In this document: one piece after another, positions 19,916 to 22,109 of the stretch
How positions within the stretch are numbered: position 1 is the first letter of the stretch
Layout of the letters: the number at the start of each line of letters is the position of its first letter
NCBI GenBank assembly: GCA_002404155.1
Contig: DHJC01000068.1
Coordinates: 1-22,109 of the forward strand
Length of the DNA: 22,109 bases
Direction: 5' to 3'
Source: Chloroflexi bacterium UBA4730
GTDB lineage: Bacteria > Chloroflexota > Limnocylindria > P2-11E
Notes under the pieces: model-generated
Database searches by the model: none
Told to the model about the DNA's origin: nothing
The model's input: only the letters and a program-made list of their open reading frames with translations
Program-made: the position numbers and the translations under genes

Positions 19916-20853
19916 CCAAGCTGCTGCGCGACATCGCGCCGCTGCGGTTCGGCGCGGGTCGCGAATGCAGCTTCCCGGCAGCGCTCGCGACAGCAACGAA
20001 GACTGAGTACGACTGGCTGATGGGCGCATCGGGCGCCGCCTTCGACGTGTCCATCGATCTCGTGGCTTTGGATCCGCTCGCGGCGACGCCGCGCGATCCG
20101 GAGACCCTCGCACTCGCGGCCCGCGCCGCGGGCGTGAAGCTGGACGACGTGCCGCCGCCGTATGACGAGGACCTTCGCGAGCTGGTCGGCTCGCGCATCC
20201 GCGAGGCCATCGACGACAAGCTCCCGCCGCTCATCCGCGGCGCGGTCGGACCTCCGGAGTACGGCCTCATCGTGGGATACACCAACGACGACCGGTACCT
20301 CGTACGCACCTTCTTCGACAAGGACGACAAGCCGAGCGAGATCGGCTGGCCGGACTTCATCGATACCGACAACGGCAGTCCGGTCTTCCTCGACCGAACG
20401 GCGCCGCCGGAGCGGGCCGTGCAGGCGAAGGACGGCCTCGACGCCGGGCTCGCGCGCGCGAAAGGCTCCGAGGACGCGCTGGCCGGATGGGCGGACGCGC
20501 TGCGCGACGACACGCGGTGGGCGGACACGAAGCACGCGGGCACCTCGGCCTTCGCCGAGCACGCGATGCGCGTCGTCCTCGCCGACAAACGCCGCGCTGC
20601 GGCGCGGTTCCTCCGCGGCCTGCGTTCGCTGTTCACGACGCCCGGCGGCGACCTGCTGCGCGCGGCCGAGTCGTACGGCTACGTCGTGGACGTGCTCGAG
20701 AAGCTCGGGACCAAGCCATTCGACCCCTCGGTCGCGATGCGGTTCGTGGACGCGGGGCACCGGCGCGGGATCGCCAAGGCCCTCGACGCGGCCCTCGGCC
20801 ACGAAAGGGAGGCGCACGACGCGCTCCGCGCCGCGCGTGCGACCATCCGCTAG
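19912..20853 (+). CDS. BtrH/C39-like papain-fold protein of unknown function, apparent CTG start
   Basis: A protein of about 313 residues. The N-terminal half resembles the papain-like fold seen in BtrH (butirosin biosynthesis) and C39-like proteins. A Cys near the start (Cys19 in GAGRECSFPAALA) is followed by EYDWLMGASGAAFDVSID, and then by GAVGPPEYGLIVGYTNDD, a pattern recalling PPE..ITGYDDGG in those families. An active-site His is not evident, so catalysis is uncertain. The C-terminal third is helical (LRGLRSLFTTPGGDLLRAAE). No ATG/GTG/TTG is in frame near the N-terminus. CTG at 19912, overlapping the preceding stop as CTGA and with GAGG seven bases upstream, is the only well-placed start. 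uppP follows with no gap. Confidence 0.6.
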   Translation: MTKLLRDIAPLRFGAGRECSFPAALATATKTEYDWLMGASGAAFDVSIDLVALDPLAATPRDPETLALAARAAGVKLDDVPPPYDEDLRELVGSRIREAIDDKLPPLIRGAVGPPEYGLIVGYTNDDRYLVRTFFDKDDKPSEIGWPDFIDTDNGSPVFLDRTAPPERAVQAKDGLDAGLARAKGSEDALAGWADALRDDTRWADTKHAGTSAFAEHAMRVVLADKRRAAARFLRGLRSLFTTPGGDLLRAAESYGYVVDVLEKLGTKPFDPSVAMRFVDAGHRRGIAKALDAALGHEREAHDALRAARATIR

Positions 20854-21654
20854 ATGAGCGACCAACTCGCGGCCGTCATCCTCGGCCTGGTGCAGGGGCT
20901 GACCGAGTTCCTGCCGGTGAGCTCGACGGCCCACCTCATCCTCGTGTCCGACGCGCTCAAGCTCGATCCGGAGAAGTTCGGCCTGAGCTTCGACGTCGCG
21001 CTCCACCTCGGGACCGCCCTCGCGGTGCTGCTCTATTTCGCCGGCACGTGGATCGGGCTCCTCGTCGACCTGGTGCGCGGCCGCTGGAAGCTGCCCCTCG
21101 TCATCATCCTCGGGACGATCCCCGCGGCGATCGCGGGCGTGCTGTTCGAGACCGCCGTGTCGACGACGCTGCGGAGCGTCGTGTACATCGCCATCGGGCT
21201 GCTCGTCGGATCGGCCATCTTCGTCCTCGCCGAGCGCATCGGTGCGCAGCGTCGCAGGCTCGAGCAGGTGACCCTCGTCGACGCGGTCCTCATCGGGGTC
21301 GCCCAGGCGATCGCACTCGTCCCGGGCATCTCACGCTCTGGCATCACGATCTCGGCCGGCCTGTTCCGGGGCCTCGAGCGTGGCGACGCCACGCGCTTGG
21401 CGTTCCTGCTGGCCACGCCCGTCATCATCGGCGCGGGCACCAAGACGCTGCTCGACGCGCGCAAGTTGTCGGGCCTCACCGCCCAGCTGGACGTCGTCGT
21501 GATCGGCTTCGCCGTGTCGTTCGTCTCCGGCCTGGCGGCGGTCGCGTTCATGGTCCGGTACCTGCGCACGCACTCGCTGAACGTGTTCGTGGTGTACCGG
21601 GTCCTGCTTGCGATCGTCATCCTCGTCGCGGTCGCGCTGGGCGCGCTGAGCTAG
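20854..21654 (+). CDS. uppP: Undecaprenyl-diphosphatase (BacA-type)
   Basis: An integral membrane phosphatase that recycles undecaprenyl diphosphate to the monophosphate lipid carrier for peptidoglycan and other glycans; overexpression gives bacitracin resistance. The 266-residue protein has the two family motifs: GLTEFLPVSSTAHL (Glu18 and the SST/His27 region) and PGISRSGITIS with the essential Arg. About eight hydrophobic segments are visible. The ATG at 20854 directly abuts the preceding TAG. It functionally complements the WecA-type transferase encoded at 9637-10755, which consumes the same lipid carrier. Confidence 0.97.
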   Translation: MSDQLAAVILGLVQGLTEFLPVSSTAHLILVSDALKLDPEKFGLSFDVALHLGTALAVLLYFAGTWIGLLVDLVRGRWKLPLVIILGTIPAAIAGVLFETAVSTTLRSVVYIAIGLLVGSAIFVLAERIGAQRRRLEQVTLVDAVLIGVAQAIALVPGISRSGITISAGLFRGLERGDATRLAFLLATPVIIGAGTKTLLDARKLSGLTAQLDVVVIGFAVSFVSGLAAVAFMVRYLRTHSLNVFVVYRVLLAIVILVAVALGALS

Positions 21655-21656
21655 CG

Positions 21657-22109
21657 GTGGACCTGGAACTGCGGGACAAGCGGGTGCTCGTGGCCGCCGC
21701 GAGCAAAGGTCTCGGGCGCGCGATCGCCGCGGAGTTCGTCACGGAGGGCGCGCGCGTCGCGATCTGCTCGCGCGAGCGCGAGCGCATCGAACGGGTCGCG
21801 AGGGAGATCGGCGCCACCACGGGCATCGCCGCGGACGTGAGCACCGAGGCAGGCTGTCGGGCCTTCGTCGAAGGCGCCACGAAGGCCCTCGGCGGCATCG
21901 ATGTCCTCATCGTGAACGCCGGCGGTCCGAAGCCGGGTACGTTCGCGGACCTCGACGACGCGGCGTGGCAGAAGGCGTTCGAGCTGACGTTGCTCTCGGC
22001 GGTGCGGCTCACCCGCCTCGCCATTCCGGAGCTCAAGAAGTCGAAGGGCGCGATCGTGTTCTCGACCTCCACGTCCGTGCGTCAACCGGGCTCGCCGGCG
22101 TACGGCACG
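21657..22109 (+). CDS. Short-chain dehydrogenase/reductase (partial, 3' end cut by window)
   Basis: The first 151 residues of an SDR oxidoreductase with a Rossmann NAD(P)-binding domain. The dinucleotide loop reads VLVAAASKGLGRAIA, so the usual TGxxxGxG begins Ala-Ala instead of Thr-Gly. Asp60 (AADVS) is the adenine-contact Asp, the NAG motif is VNAGG (86-90), and the active-site region has Ser136 with Tyr149 thirteen residues later (SPAYG). The catalytic Lys would lie past the window edge. The GTG start at 21657 lies two bases after the uppP stop and gives the typical MDLELRDKRVLV opening. FabG-like annotations are common for this subfamily, but the substrate is unknown. Confidence 0.92.
   Translation, partial: MDLELRDKRVLVAAASKGLGRAIAAEFVTEGARVAICSRERERIERVAREIGATTGIAADVSTEAGCRAFVEGATKALGGIDVLIVNAGGPKPGTFADLDDAAWQKAFELTLLSAVRLTRLAIPELKKSKGAIVFSTSTSVRQPGSPAYGT

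Noticed and set aside
16217..20853. Complete RiPP or microcin biosynthetic cluster
   Set aside because: There is no precursor peptide, cyclodehydratase, radical SAM enzyme or exporter; TldD/E alone is widespread, so only a cautious finding was kept.
19681..21006. A 441-codon minus-strand open frame opposite the BtrH-like gene and uppP
   Set aside because: The composition is typical of an antisense frame in GC-rich DNA; uppP on the other strand is certain.

Overview
This is a GC-rich bacterial chromosome segment with strongly G/C-ending codons, mostly GTG start codons and tightly packed genes. No rRNA, tRNA, CRISPR array, insertion sequence or prophage gene is visible. The gene content (F-type ATP synthase operon, and the order prmC - tsaC - rpiB - glyA - upp - wecA) fits a Gram-positive-related or Chloroflexota-like lineage. 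My best guess is an uncultivated high-GC Chloroflexota. This is inference from gene order, codon bias and motif variants; no similarity search was run.

Layout, left half (all minus strand except two genes). Positions 1-2941 hold the first part of an ATP synthase operon, transcribed leftwards: atpI-like, atpB (a), atpE (c), atpF (b), atpH (delta) and the start of atpA (alpha, cut by the window edge). Positions 3026-5140 hold a response regulator - methyltransferase - CorA-type transporter unit. Positions 5185-6245 hold two plus-strand genes: a DUF3052-like protein and a secreted lipoprotein with an apparent frameshift. Positions 6242-8663 hold a 4-TM membrane protein / XRE regulator / S9 peptidase unit behind a promoter with a palindromic operator candidate.

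Positions 8732-14752 are a long overlapping minus-strand housekeeping operon: prmC, a possible 38-aa gene, tsaC, rpiB, a possible 36-aa gene, glyA, upp, wecA and a DUF72 protein. It covers release-factor methylation, tRNA t6A synthesis, pentose phosphate, one-carbon metabolism, uracil salvage and the first step of an undecaprenyl-linked glycan. In Bacillus the same series (tsaC...rpiB-glyA-upp) runs directly into atpI-atpB; here about 6.7 kb of other genes lie between.

Right half (plus strand, 14773-22109). A compact unit holds a threonine/serine dehydratase-like PLP enzyme, YjbQ, TldD, TldE/PmbA, an alpha/alpha-toroid protein with QW-like motifs, a papain-fold (BtrH-like) protein, UppP and the start of a short-chain dehydrogenase.

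Most unusual: several genes have no ATG/GTG/TTG at the position demanded by their conserved N-terminus and gene overlap. upp and the BtrH-like gene appear to start with CTG inside a CTGA stop/start overlap. The DUF72 gene appears to start with ATA inside an ATAG overlap. tldD has an ideal Shine-Dalgarno placed before an in-frame ATC. Other points are a WecA-family enzyme lacking the usual metal-ligand Asp, a GQN instead of GMN motif in CorA, and two candidate small genes coupled to their neighbours by ATGA overlaps.
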